64,000 nucleotides of DNA from Euborellia annulipes (GCA_023213315.1 JAKCPI010024840.1:1-64000), one strand, 5' to 3'. Shown: positions 1 to 10,505, numbered from the stretch's first letter. Notes: generated by a model from the letters alone, not told the origin. Program-made: numbers and translations.

Positions 1-352
1 TTTTTTTCGATTTTTCTCTAAATTTGCTCCAACGATTTTTTTTAAAATTCAAAAATCAATTATTTTTTAGATTCTCTATAAAATGTATATTCTCATTTTG
101 TGATTGAAATCTTCTGAAGACCACTTTACTCTTGTACTCCATAGAAAAGATAGGAGAAATGGTTGCCATGGTATCAAAATATAAATATTTTCCCATACTT
201 ATAAATTTTACATCTTGAATTCAATTGTACCCTACTGTCGGAAACTAAATACATGTCGACACAAAAATCTGGTGTGACAAGCACAGTACACAACTTTCGA
301 TTACCGAAGGTAAGAGAAAGTTGTGTGCTGTGCGCCAGTCACACCAGATTTT
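1..352 (+). repeat. Family A repeat, 3' half (cut by window edge)
   Basis: Matches the 3' half of the full copies at 46757-47440 and 49480-50106: the TTGCCATGGTA block, the AAATATAAATATTTTCCCAT block and a terminal hairpin. The hairpin runs from ATCTGGTGTGAC (about 267) to GTCACACCAGAT (about 338), with GGTAAGAGAAAGT between the arms. Non-coding. Confidence 0.85.
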
Positions 353-761
353 TATTTTTTCTGTTTTTCTTTTTTTTTTTATTGAGAGTATTTGAGTGTG
401 CGTAAATTGAATTTATCTCCATCCCACTGGTCAGGGTATTTCTCATTTTTTAACCGTTGTCATAAGACATCAAGCGGGAGGGAGGGAGTCCATGTCCCGA
501 TTTGGGGGGAGGGGGGAGGGGGCATATAAATTAGTAAAAACGTTGCTACACTGTCATTCATGTCAACTAACCTGACAACTTGACATCATTTTTGTCCTGA
601 TGAAGAGTGCAATCGGCGTTTAACTAAAAATTTTCAGAAAATTATTCAATTAAGGGTATTAAAATCGCGTTTTTAATCTTAACTTAATAATTGGAAAATG
701 GGAATGATAACGGGAAATCAAAGAGGCATATTAAAAACTGTGAACAATATCTATTTAGTAA
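353..761. other. Unassigned AT-rich stretch
   Basis: Poly-T run, a G-rich patch near 475-525 and simple AT-rich DNA. I see no gene here; the short ORF starting at 698 mostly overlaps the mini-Helitron. Confidence 0.5.
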
Positions 762-898
762 CTAGCCGCGCCGCCCGCCGCAGGGTGGCTTCGCTCTCCT
801 GGGCGCCTGCGGCGGACTCTCGCCTTTTCGTAATTATGGGAAACTGGCTGGCTCGGCCGGACAGACAGACGGACACATCGCTATTATATATATATAGA
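762..898 (-). mobile_element. Mini-Helitron (137 bp)
   Basis: Read on the minus strand it starts with TC (898-897) after a host A and ends with CTAG (765-762) before a host T, the Helitron rule of TC...CTRR inserted between A and T. A GTCTGTCTGTC block follows the 5' end. A 10-bp inverted repeat, CCGCCGCAGG/CCTGCGGCGG (775-784 and 806-815), makes the expected hairpin near the 3' end. No coding capacity. Confidence 0.6.
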
Positions 899-1017
899 TT
901 GAAGATTTGAATCATTTTAAATTATTTTAAAAATTATATTTTTTCAATTTAAAAATTGAATTATTAAATCTCACAATTATTTTTTTATAATTCGTTATAA
1001 ATATATTAAATTTCAAC

Positions 1018-1033
1018 TTTCTTATTTTTGTCG
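1018..1033. repeat. Left target site duplication of the LINE
   Basis: TTTCTTATTTTTGTCG is repeated exactly at 5407-5422 after the poly-A tail. A 16-bp perfect duplication is typical of target-primed reverse transcription and defines the insertion. Confidence 0.92.
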
Positions 1034-1213
1034 GGAATCGCAGGAAGCCGTGAACGCAAGCGAATCGTTGTTTATTTTTCTCCTCATATTTAGTTAATTT
1101 TTACTAGTTATTCGCGTTATTTTATTCATTTACCCCGTTTAAGTTGTTGCATTTTCTATTAGTGTTCGTAAGTTAAATAGACTTTTATTATTTTATCTAG
1201 TTTGAATTTTATA
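1034..1213 (+). promoter_or_regulatory. LINE 5' UTR, probable internal promoter
   Basis: The 180 bases between the duplicated target and the ORF1 ATG begin GGAATCGCAGGAAGCCGTGA. Jockey elements carry an internal Pol II promoter in this position. I see no TATA box and did not identify a specific initiator or downstream element, so promoter function is inferred from the family. Confidence 0.5.
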
Positions 1214-2503
1214 ATGAAAAAGGTACTGACCCCAGAGAACGGAAGGTCTCGAACGAGGCCCACCAGGCTACCAACGTCCAAACCATCGACCTCAAAGGGC
1301 AAATCTAAGCTGGATTCACCAATCGAGGCGGCGTCAAAAAGGCCAAAAATCGGAGCGGCAAGTGAAGAGATCACTAAGGAAACACCGCAATCCCCAGGTT
1401 ATGTTTACAATGTAAAGGTAAACAATTCTTTCGAATCTCTTTCTACTTGTATTGATGAATATGAATGCCCACTGGAGGCCAACGCAGAGGCCACAAATAT
1501 AAAAAGTAAAATTAAGAAAATACCCCCTATTATAATACACGGGCACCTTGATAATCCAGGGATGTTTTTTAAAAAGGTCAATGACATTACCTCCACCTCT
1601 ATTGATATCAAATGTACAAGGAATAAAACAATATTTCTCTCCAAATCAGAGAGCGATCACAAGCGCCTAAGCAAATTTTTAGAAGAAAAAAATGTTCCAT
1701 TCCATACTTATCCACTCCCTGGGGAAGGGTTAACCAAATTAGTGCTCAAAGGCCTGAGCAATGGTGTCACCATAGAGGATATTTTCAAAGGACTAGAAGA
1801 AAAGAATTTTCCGCCCACCAAAATTATACAATTAAAGAGGAAGGGGAGCAGCCAGCTCATTCCTCTATTTATATGTTTATTTCCCCCGGAGGCCTCTGCG
1901 CAAGAGATATTAAAAATTAATAGGCTTTGCTACACATGTGTCTCTTGGTCCAAATACAAAAACAATGCTAAAGTAATTCAATGTTACAGATGCTTAGAAT
2001 TCGGCCATTTCTCCAATACCTGTTTCAGTATTGAGAGATGCCTAAAATGCGGCGAAAACCACAGAAACGATCAATGCATGGCAACGAACCCAAGGTGCGC
2101 GAACTGCAATCAGTCTCATCGAGCAAATTCGGAAGAATGTCCAGTCCTGATAAGAGCCGCCAAACGAAGGGAGGAGCAACAGAGACCACGACAACGGAGC
2201 AGCACCCCAGCCCCAGCTGCGCAATGTCCTCCAACCGGCAGTCGCGATCACTACCCGTCGCTGCCCTCAAATTCTCGGCTATCTTCAAACCCCAATCTAG
2301 GTCCAACTGTCTGGCCCCAACCACCCCAAATGGATCAAATGGACATAGCAGGCCTCATACAACGACTGCTCAACTTTCTCAAAAATCCCAACATATTCCA
2401 CATCTTAAACAATATAATAAAAATACTTCAAACACTTTGTCAAGCCGATGGAGCCAGCAAATGGCAAATTATATTTGATCAAATTCTCTCACTGTTCAAA
2501 TAA
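1214..2503 (+). CDS. LINE ORF1, gag-like nucleic-acid-binding protein
   Basis: The 429-residue protein should package the element RNA. The first ATG is at 1214; a reading from 1202 needs a TTG start. The N-terminal ~80 residues are basic and rich in Ser, Thr and Pro. Residues ~150-256 look like the PRE_C2HC region of Jockey ORF1 proteins. Three zinc knuckles follow: CX2CX4HX4C at 257-270, CX2CX3HX4C from 276 and CX2CX3HX6C ending at 309. A Pro/Gln/Ser-rich linker and a hydrophobic tail (FLKNPNIFHILNNIIK) close it. The stop TAA overlaps the ORF2 ATG as TAATG, suggesting that ORF2 is made by termination-reinitiation, a mechanism known from the insect LINE SART1. No frameshift or internal stop is seen. 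Confidence 0.92.
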   Translation: MKKVLTPENGRSRTRPTRLPTSKPSTSKGKSKLDSPIEAASKRPKIGAASEEITKETPQSPGYVYNVKVNNSFESLSTCIDEYECPLEANAEATNIKSKIKKIPPIIIHGHLDNPGMFFKKVNDITSTSIDIKCTRNKTIFLSKSESDHKRLSKFLEEKNVPFHTYPLPGEGLTKLVLKGLSNGVTIEDIFKGLEEKNFPPTKIIQLKRKGSSQLIPLFICLFPPEASAQEILKINRLCYTCVSWSKYKNNAKVIQCYRCLEFGHFSNTCFSIERCLKCGENHRNDQCMATNPRCANCNQSHRANSEECPVLIRAAKRREEQQRPRQRSSTPAPAAQCPPTGSRDHYPSLPSNSRLSSNPNLGPTVWPQPPQMDQMDIAGLIQRLLNFLKNPNIFHILNNIIKILQTLCQADGASKWQIIFDQILSLFK

Positions 2504-5133
2504 TGGCCACTACAAACGAATTTAGAATATTACAGTGGAACGCCAACGGAATAAGATACAAGACAGCAGAACTCATCAATCTCATAAAACGCTTGAACAT
2601 CCACTGTGTGTGTCTCTGTGAAACACGTCTGAATGCCCAACTGAATTTCTGGCTTCCAGGTTTCAAAATTTTCCGAAGGGACGGAGAGCCTCCCGAACGA
2701 GGAGTCCTTCTTGCAATTCGCGAAGAATTGAATCCGATATACCATCAACTACCTGAACTTGGACACTTAGAATCAGTCGCTGCAACTGTCAGCTCTCCCC
2801 ACGGACAACTGATCATCGCGAGCACATACAACTCCCCGTCGCGTGCCCGTCCACTCGAGCGAAGCGCTCTTTCCACTCTTCTTGGGATTGGAAGTAAGCT
2901 TATTATCTCAGGTGACCTGAATGCTAGACATTCTGAATGGGGCTGCAGAAGAGAAAACAACAACGGGCGCACACTGCATGAGATGGCATCCAGACGCAAC
3001 TTAAACATTGTCTTCCCAGCCGAACCAACAAGATACCCTTCCAACACAAACGCAATTCCAAGCACATTAGACTTGCTCGTTATCAAAGGTATGCCTAACA
3101 TCGAATCAACAGCTATAAGTCTTCACGAGCTCAACTCCGATCACAATCCGGTTTTCACTGCAATCAAGAAACCAATATTTTCAAACAGGAAATTTAAATG
3201 GGACCTACAAAGAGCCGACTGGACCAAATACCGAACATATATATGTGAACACTTAGAACTCACACCAATAGGCACAATTGACCAGCTAGAAACAGCAGTT
3301 AGTAATCTTACAAATATAATCACAGAAGCAGCAAACTATTCCATACCAAAGAAACCAGTTTCTTCTTTTAGCGATCCACTTCCGGAAGAAATTTCCAAGT
3401 TGATTGTAGAAAGAAATCGTGCCAGAAGATCATGGCAGCGTCACCGGATTGACACCTCACGAACTGAAATGAACCGTTTGTCAAAAACAATCAAAATAGA
3501 AATAGCAAAATGGAGGCAAAAGGCCTGGATAAACCGTATCACCAAGTTAACCCACAAAAACTGTTCACTCTGGGAGTTTTCTAAGCGCTTAAGAAGACGG
3601 AAAAATACTATTGGCCCGCTCTCTGGTCCAAACGGCCTTGAATACTCACCCCTTCTCCAAACAACACTATTAGCCAATAGCTTCAAGCAACAATTCACAA
3701 ACAACGAAAAATCTAAATTAACAGACTCAATCCTAAAAAGACGGGTCGCTCGCGCACTGGAACTACGCCAAGAAGAAACCATTGTACACCGCGTTAAGCC
3801 AAAAGAAGTGCAAGAAGCCATAAGAAAAATCAAAACAAGAAAAGCACCCGGTCCAGATGGAATTCTTCCAATCTTCATAAAATCCCTGCCAGGCAAAGCC
3901 AGACTTTTCCTTGCCTGGGTATTTGAATCAATGTTAAATCTCAGTCATTTTCCCTCTACGTGGAAGCACGCTGAAATAATTCCGATACCCAAGGCAGGAA
4001 AGGAAAAAACTGACCCCTCTAACTACCGGCCAATTTCTCTCTTACCTGTTCTTGGAAAGTTAGCCGAACACTTTATTCTAAAGTGGTTAGAGAGAGAGAC
4101 CTATGAACTTGAGCTCCTGCCTAAATTCCAGTTTGGTTTCAGGAAGACACACTCAGCAGTTCATCAAATAGCCAGGGTTCATCACTTCATCAAAAACAGG
4201 CTCCGAGTGAAGAAAGCAACTGGTATGGTCCTGCTAGATATTGCAAAGGCTTTTGACAGCGTCCCGCATCTTCCATTGGCCGCAAAACTCTTTCTCCTCG
4301 GATTACCTGAGCCACTCTGCCAGCTAATCGGAAACTTTCTGCTAAACAGATCGTTTAGAGTCCGAATCGATAATAACACTTCAGACTGGCATCCAATCAA
4401 CGCTGGAGTCCCGCAAGGTGCTTTGCTATCCCCCTTACTATACATACTGTACACCTCAGACATACCTAAACTGGAATTTGCACAAATAGCTCAATTTGCT
4501 GACGACACGGCCATATACTATTCCAACAAGAACTTCACTTGCTTAAAACGCAGACTCCAAGAAGAAACCACCATAATAACCAGATACTTCAAAAAATGGC
4601 GCCTGAAAATAAATCCGAACAAATCCGAAGCAATCCTGTTTACAAACAAACGGAAATACTTGCATACAACCCTCGCAATAGACAGTCACACGCTAAAATG
4701 GTTACCCAAAGTCCGCTACTTAGGGGCCATAATGGACAGAAGGACAAACTGGGCCGCTCATGTAAAGACAGCAGCAGCTAAAGGTCAGCAAGCCATCAGC
4801 ATCCTCTGGCCACTTATCAAACGTAACAGTCCTTTACCAATTCCGGAAAAACTTATGCTCTACAAAACAATCATAAGAACCACAATAGCCTATGCTGCGC
4901 CTGTTTGGTTTCCTCACATATCAAGGTCCAATCTTCTCCGCCTGGAAAGAATACAGTCAAAATCACTGAGAACAATAGCCGACCCACCACCTGGAATCAA
5001 CAACTGCATCATCCGAGTTGGTCTAAACGTGGACTCCTTGGAAGAGCATCTCAACATGGTCACTTCAAAATTCATCACCAAATCGCGAGCTCACGACAAC
5101 TCATTCATCTCGGACCTCTTTTCCACATCATGA
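2503..5133 (+). CDS. LINE ORF2, endonuclease-reverse transcriptase
   Basis: The 876-residue protein nicks target DNA and reverse-transcribes the element RNA from the nick. The APE-type endonuclease covers about 1-220: ILQWNANGI at the start, CETRL with Glu40, GDLNARHSEWG with Asp138 and Asn140, and SDHNP with Asp213-His214. The reverse transcriptase covers about 430-720: APGPDGI, NYRPISLLPVLGK, FGFRKTHS, LDIAKAFD with Asp579 and Asp585, GVPQGALLSPLLY, FADD with Asp667-Asp668, and VRYLGAIMD. There is no RNase H domain, as usual for Jockey, and a ~150-residue C-terminal region follows. All catalytic residues I can name are present and the frame is open, so the enzyme may be functional. It starts one base inside the ORF1 stop codon (TAATG). 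Confidence 0.95.
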   Translation: MATTNEFRILQWNANGIRYKTAELINLIKRLNIHCVCLCETRLNAQLNFWLPGFKIFRRDGEPPERGVLLAIREELNPIYHQLPELGHLESVAATVSSPHGQLIIASTYNSPSRARPLERSALSTLLGIGSKLIISGDLNARHSEWGCRRENNNGRTLHEMASRRNLNIVFPAEPTRYPSNTNAIPSTLDLLVIKGMPNIESTAISLHELNSDHNPVFTAIKKPIFSNRKFKWDLQRADWTKYRTYICEHLELTPIGTIDQLETAVSNLTNIITEAANYSIPKKPVSSFSDPLPEEISKLIVERNRARRSWQRHRIDTSRTEMNRLSKTIKIEIAKWRQKAWINRITKLTHKNCSLWEFSKRLRRRKNTIGPLSGPNGLEYSPLLQTTLLANSFKQQFTNNEKSKLTDSILKRRVARALELRQEETIVHRVKPKEVQEAIRKIKTRKAPGPDGILPIFIKSLPGKARLFLAWVFESMLNLSHFPSTWKHAEIIPIPKAGKEKTDPSNYRPISLLPVLGKLAEHFILKWLERETYELELLPKFQFGFRKTHSAVHQIARVHHFIKNRLRVKKATGMVLLDIAKAFDSVPHLPLAAKLFLLGLPEPLCQLIGNFLLNRSFRVRIDNNTSDWHPINAGVPQGALLSPLLYILYTSDIPKLEFAQIAQFADDTAIYYSNKNFTCLKRRLQEETTIITRYFKKWRLKINPNKSEAILFTNKRKYLHTTLAIDSHTLKWLPKVRYLGAIMDRRTNWAAHVKTAAAKGQQAISILWPLIKRNSPLPIPEKLMLYKTIIRTTIAYAAPVWFPHISRSNLLRLERIQSKSLRTIADPPPGINNCIIRVGLNVDSLEEHLNMVTSKFITKSRAHDNSFISDLFSTS

Positions 5134-5372
5134 GACTTTATTTTTCTACCCTTTTATTTTTTTTTATATTTCTATATTTTTACATTTTACTTTTTTAGAA
5201 AAAGTCCGGTAAGAAAGGTTTTTTTAAAATTTTCCTTTCTATCCTATGGGATAAGCAACAAGGACCAATGAATACAAGAGGACAGTCGATAGTGGGGCCA
5301 GAAGATCTCGAAGTCGAAGTTTTATAATATAATGTACACCTCTCTGCTATATTTGTAATAAAAATAATCTTT

Positions 5373-5405
<33 letters not shown>
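5134..5405 (+). other. LINE 3' UTR and poly-A tail
   Basis: T-rich start, then a mixed segment. AATAAA at 5357-5362 lies 18 bases before an uninterrupted run of 26 A (5380-5405). This is the normal 3' end of a retrotransposed polyadenylated RNA. Confidence 0.88.
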
Positions 5406-5406
5406 T

Positions 5407-5422
5407 TTTCTTATTTTTGTCG
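5407..5422. repeat. Right target site duplication of the LINE
   Basis: Exact copy of 1018-1033, directly after the poly-A tail. Its last two bases are also the first two of the 15-bp tandem repeat that follows. Confidence 0.92.
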
Positions 5423-5480
5423 TCACGGATTGTGACGTCATGACTTGTAGCGTCATGGCCTTTTACGTCACGGCTTGTTA
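5421..5480. repeat. 15-bp tandem repeat, four units
   Basis: Units CGTCACGGATTGTGA, CGTCATGACTTGTAG, CGTCATGGCCTTTTA and CGTCACGGCTTGTTA run head to tail, and CAACGCGACATGCTG may be a decayed fifth. The first junction makes TGACGTCA, the CRE palindrome. Regulatory function is only a guess. Confidence 0.7.
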
Positions 5481-5592
5481 CAACGCGACATGCTGATAGA
5501 AGAGCCAAAAAATTCGGAGGATATAATAAAAGTTTCACTTTAAAAAAAGATTTTTTATTTTATTTTTCGCCTTGGCTGCCCTTTTGCCACAT

Positions 5593-5646
5593 CCTCATAT
5601 CAAAATATAAATATTTTCACATACATATAAATTTTACACCTTGAAT
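5593..5646 (+). repeat. Family A fragment
   Basis: ATCAAAATATAAATATTTTC and the bases that follow match the inner block of family A. The ends are lost. Confidence 0.6.
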
Positions 5647-5718
5647 TTATAAATAATATTTTTATTTATATAAATATATATATATATCAATAATAATATT
5701 ATTTATAAATCATGGAAA

Positions 5719-8270
5719 TTATTTTTTAATTTTGCCAAAATGTTGAATTCTAAAGTCATTACTATTTATAAATGTAGCCATGATATTTTGGATATCTATT
5801 TCATCTACGATTTCTGGATATGTATTTATTATGCATACATGATTTAATCGTTCTTGCGTCATTGTTGAGCGAAGATATGTTTTTATTCTTCTTAACATAG
5901 AAAATGAGCGCTCAGCGGTTGCTGATGTGGCCGGGATCACTAAAAGTAGTTTTAGAATATTTCTCAGGTTAGGAAATAATTTTTTTGATTTCTTGATTAA
6001 GATTTTTGTATTTTATTACAAAAATCATTCAAGCATTTAGCTTGAGGAATTAATTCCCTAAAGAAATCAAATTCTCTTTGACCTTTTCTTCTACAAACTC
6101 ATATTCTTTTAAAATATCTATAACAGATTGGTCCCAAAAACGGGTTTCTAAAATAACAATTTTTTCGATTTGTAGATATTTTAAAAACCCCGGTTGGGAG
6201 AATCTTAATTCAATCTCGTTGATTATCCCATCAATAACTTCATAGAAAGTTTTTCTAAAATATTCTTGTGTTCAGACTCGTTAGGTTTATATAGAAATTT
6301 TTTAGGAATCTCTCGCTTTCTCGGTAACGAGGGCTCCTCAAGATTCATTTCTTTTATTTTTTTCTTTACATCCTTCCACATTTCATTAAAAAATTGTTCT
6401 GAGCGTTTTTTTTTTTAAGATTCTAAAACTAACTCAACAGCTTCCTTTGCCCCAGCTACAGTTTGCGTTTCACTTTGAAGAACATTGCTCAATTGATCAG
6501 TTAAAGAAAACATTAGATAACTAAGTCTAATTCCAAAGTATATAGAACCCTTTGATAATTGATCATAAAGTCCCCTGGCTTTGGACCCTATATCATCATT
6601 ACAAGATGCTAATGAAAATAGAAAGTCCAAAACAGCAGGGTAAGTATTGATAACCCCTGACAATGAAGTATGTCTGATGGTCCAACGGGTTGGGCATAAT
6701 GGCCGAGGGCCAGTTTTCTCTATTCCATGAGCCTTAGCAATCTCATGAAAATTATGTGATCGTTTTGGTGATTCTTTGACAATAACTCCTATGTCGTTTA
6801 CCCATTGAAGGCAATCACGTATTAAAGGAATTCTTTTTGAAGAATCCTGCACAGCCAAATTTAGAGAATGAGCTGAACAATGAATAAATAAAGCCATTGG
6901 TTGATCTGCCAACACTCTTGATTTGACACCGTTTTTTATTCCGGTCATATTTGATCCTCCGTCATAGCATTGTCCTCGCAAGAGATCCATACTTAAATCA
7001 AAACGAATAAGCATGTCTTTTATAATATTATACAATGATTCCCCAGTCATAGAGTGAGTGTCATAGAGACCAAGAAAAAACTCATCAATTTCAAGAGTAT
7101 CTTCATCTACAGATCTGATCGATATAGAAACTTGTTCTTTTCCCTGTACATCATTGGTTTCATCAACAATGAGAGAATATTCTCCTCTTTTTTTTATTAT
7201 TTTAATAATTTTACGCAAAATATCATGGGAAATAATTCTCAATATTTCATTCTGAATATCTGAAGAATTATATGATTTTTTGTGTTTTAAAAATAATTTT
7301 AATTCTGGAATGTCATTTTCCCTGAGACGTAATAATTGAATGAAATTTCCTTCATTAATATCATGTGCTCTAAATGCAATTCCCTGACGAGCTAAATATA
7401 ATGCTGAGGTTATTATTGTTTTTAGAGCGATTTGATTTTGTATTTGAACAGATAATGTTTGTTCAGATAATAAGGAAATAATTGGAGTATTTTTCTTCAG
7501 TGCTTCTAATTTTATAAATGATTCTTTGTGAAAAGCAGATTTTTCGTGACTTTTTAATTTTATGATAATTTTTTTCCAGTTTTTATACCCATCAATCACT
7601 AAGTTTGTTTCATGATTTTTTTCACATTTTACTAATTTTTTTCCTAGCGCTTGGACACATATGAAACAAAAAATACTTTTAGTCATTGAGTCAAAATGAA
7701 GCCAAGGGTATGTTGTGAACCACTCATTCTGAAAATTATGATTACGTCCAGATTGGGTCCATGGAGGAATATCCAAAGGTTGATACGGTTCGTTTAAAGA
7801 GCATATCTTTTCGTGTGTGTTTTTAGTAAAAGCAAAAGAAACACTCTTTACAGGAGCAGATGGATCATCGGCGATGTTTTCTGTTAAATAAATGAATAAA
7901 TTATTTAATTGAATTTCCGATCTCTGAGCAAGGCAACAAAACAATAAACAAGCATAATGACTCATTTTTTGAAATTATTATATTAATACCTATGGTGTTT
8001 GTGGAAGAAATGTTACTGCTGGTACTAGGGCGATGCTCATGGTGCAAAGGACTACCCGTGCTAATGCTTCCTTTTTCTAAAGAGCCTACGAAAGAACCAG
8101 ATATAATAAGAAATTTTCATTTTTTTATTAAATTTTTAGCGTACGTATATTTTTGGCGAAGAAAAATAAGTTTTTAAGAGTAGGCCTACGGCCATTCTTA
8201 CCTGTTTCTTTTTTAAAATAATCATCAATAAATCGACGTTTAATTTTTTTCTTCTTATAACTGTTAATCA
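5719..8270 (-). pseudogene. hAT transposase (ZMYM1-like, DUF4371 type), broken
   Basis: The gene coded for a cut-and-paste transposase. The largest open piece (7965-6415) holds a TTF-type zinc-finger region (PWLHFDSMTKSIFCFICVQA), the DUF4371-like catalytic part (SLIVDETNDVQ, GQCYDGGSNMTG, FIHCSAHSLNLAVQD) and RPLCPTRWTIRH. Upstream I infer a basic first exon (KKKKIKRRFIDDYF) ending CAG|GTAAGA at 8202, intron 8086-8201, a Ser/Thr-rich exon 7990-8085, and intron 7881-7989. Both junctions keep the frame at phase 1. The start ATG is not visible. Downstream an in-frame TAA at 6417-6415 interrupts the frame, a frameshift follows near 6245, another stop lies near 6050, and the C-terminal hAT dimerisation domain (IPATSATAERSFSMLRR) ends at 5719. 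The introns rest on sequence reading only. Confidence 0.85.
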
Positions 8271-8639
8271 ACTACACTAAATAGTCTGTAGTCCTTTATA
8301 TTTAACTTTTACAAATATATAGTTTAACAATATGCAAATTATTTAATCAAAATTTTTTTTAGGCTATATAGTAGATTTGTTATTTACTATTTGAAGGAAA
8401 TAAATATTTTTAATTTTCTTTATTTTAATTTTTTTTTTCCAAGGCATAAAGTCTCAAGTTTTCATGTTATCTAAATTTTATTATTTTAATTCCATATAAA
8501 ATGTATTTAGAATTTAGAAATACAATAGGTCTATATAAAATAAAAAAAATTTCTTACTTTTTTAATTTTTTTTAAATTTAAATAAAAAAAATTTTAAAAT
8601 ATATCATTTTTAAAACTAAATGAAATAAAAGAAGAAATT

Positions 8640-8716
8640 TTGCCCCCCCCTGCCCCCCCTGTAGGATGCCAGGGGGGCAATGTACCCGTGCCCCCCCCCA
8701 GTTCCGGCGCCTATGC
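8640..8716 (-). mobile_element. Probable 5' end of the hAT element
   Basis: On the minus strand it reads CATAGGCGCCGGAACTGGGG followed by C/G-rich DNA, like hAT termini. I could not find the matching end beyond 5719, so the element is probably truncated or overwritten on that side. Confidence 0.5.
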
Positions 8717-10329
8717 ACAGGTATATAAGTGAGTAAAAAAGATTTCACGTTTTTTTATAGCTCTTATTCATGAGTTGATAAAGGAATTTGCAAACATCTT
8801 CTAAAATAGACAAACAACAGCAAGCAGAAACATTTTTATTTAAATATTTTTGTTATCGAGACTCAATGTTGATATTTCTATTTTAAAAGTTTATAGAAAT
8901 AATTTTTTTTTTTTATTTCTTCCGCATTTTTTTCTATTTTAGAAGCCGCGTTGGCACTTTGCGTGTAAATGAAAGGTAACTAAAAACTTCCTGAACTAAC
9001 AGTAAGAGAGACACCCCTGCTTTCTTTATGCCAATTTTCTAAATACATCAAACATTAGGCCGACTTGAACTATTTTAAACTATATAGTGCTTCTTAAACT
9101 TTTTGAACTCACGGCTCCCTTGGAATCCAAGTCAATATCTCATGGCCCCCCATTTTTTTTTTTTTTTTTTTTTATTCAGATTGGTTAAAAAACTATTTAT
9201 AATTTTGAATTTCGTATATACACTTACTACTAAATGCATTTATTAATGATAACATTGAAAGCGTGAAAAAAAAAATAAACACGGTAATTATGTTTTGATT
9301 AAAGAGTGTATGTATCCACATAACATAGACTCTATGTTAGAAGTAGTTGCAAATATATTATCATTTCAATACATTATCGAAATTTTTAAATCATAATCCA
9401 AGTATTTAAACTATTTAACAATAATAATCCTTGGGAGGGATTCTCATGCATGGATGTTTTTTGGAATGGTAAAGAGTTAGGGAGTATTGTAAGAATCTAA
9501 ACGGATAATGATTCAATTTTTACAAACTTTCAGCTTGAGGGACCTCCGATTGGGCAGTGAAGTGTATAAACCGTAAAAGAGATTATTATTAACGTAGATA
9601 CTTACATGTTTTGAGGTTCATTTGAGGTTCATTTTAAGACTTTATTTTCTAGTTCAGGCATGTTCTTTGGAGTCAAATAATATTTCTGTATCAACTCTAA
9701 AAGAAAAAAAGAGAAAAAAAATCACAGAATTTTGTTAAAATATTAAATAATTTTTTTAATGGTTTGGTTTAATATTAATACTTACAATAGGATCCAGTTG
9801 GTAAAATACGGTGAATAATCTCATCTAACTCTAAAATGAAGTTCCTCTTCTTTCTTGAGACGAAGGCGAAACGCAAGAACTCACGGAAGTCAAACGTTGA
9901 TAAGGTAGGATGAAGGAATTATAAGAGATTCCGACGATTGCTTCATCCGATTTTCGAACGGTCCAATTCAACATCTTAAATAAGATCCAAAAATGTTTTT
10001 TCGTCATAGAATAGCCTCATTTTCAATTGGCAGGTCAAAAGAAGTAGAAAGAGGATATATTTTCAATATTTCATCTATTATTTTATTATTTTCTTTAAAT
10101 CTCCATTATTGTAAAGATTTTGCGGATTTAATTGTTATTGGAATCTTCAGTGTTCTTGAAATAACTCAGATCTTTTTTAAGATTGTATCTGTTGACAAAT
10201 AGAAAAATAAGGATTAAATATATATCAAATGAATTAAGAGAATTTGACAATGTGTTTATTAAAGCTTTTGTGGTTTGAATTATTATTATTAGAGGAATTT
10301 TTAGTTATAGACCACATTTTTGTTATTAA
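8717..10329. other. AT-rich DNA with a possible hAT-type end
   Basis: No gene seen. TAGTGCTTCTTAAACTTTTT near 9085 resembles the CAGTGNTTCTCAAACTTTTT end of hAT-type elements; no partner end was found. The rest is AT-rich DNA with poly-T near 9150-9172. Confidence 0.45.
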
Positions 10330-10505
10330 TTATTTTTAAAAATATAAATACTGAACAACGTTTCGGCTGCTTATTCTGCAGCTGTTCTCAAGTACTCTGC
10401 ATTTGCTCCAATTCAAGTGAACTGAATCGGAGCAAGTGTACAAAACTTGAGAACGGCTGCAGAATAAGCAGTCGAAACGTTGTTCAGTATTTATATTTTT
10501 AATAA
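10330..10505. mobile_element. Palindromic element with hammerhead-like cores (family I)
   Basis: Two inverted arms, each with GGCTGCAGAATAAGCAG beside GAAACGTT: core at 10358-10391 on minus and 10446-10480 on plus. Stem II can pair GGCTGC with GCAGTC around AGAATAA. The 5' core is TTGAGAA rather than CTGAnGA, so it is degenerate. AATAAA lies ~20 bases past the plus core. A second half-copy is at 53340-53440. Confidence 0.6.

Larger units (their letters stand above)
1034..5406 (+). mobile_element. Full-length Jockey-type non-LTR retrotransposon
   Basis: A 4.37-kb element with a 5' UTR, gag-like ORF1, an endonuclease-reverse transcriptase ORF2, a 3' UTR, a poly-A tail and a perfect 16-bp target duplication. 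Both ORFs are open. ORF1 with zinc knuckles, an APE-type endonuclease and no RNase H domain point to the Jockey clade. The intact frames and undamaged duplication suggest a recent insertion that could still be active; this is inference. It lies downstream of a mini-Helitron and upstream of a decayed hAT gene, and is not itself interrupted. Confidence 0.93.

Noticed and set aside
698..910. Plus-strand ORF of 70 codons
   Set aside because: Most of it is the mini-Helitron and its GTCT block.
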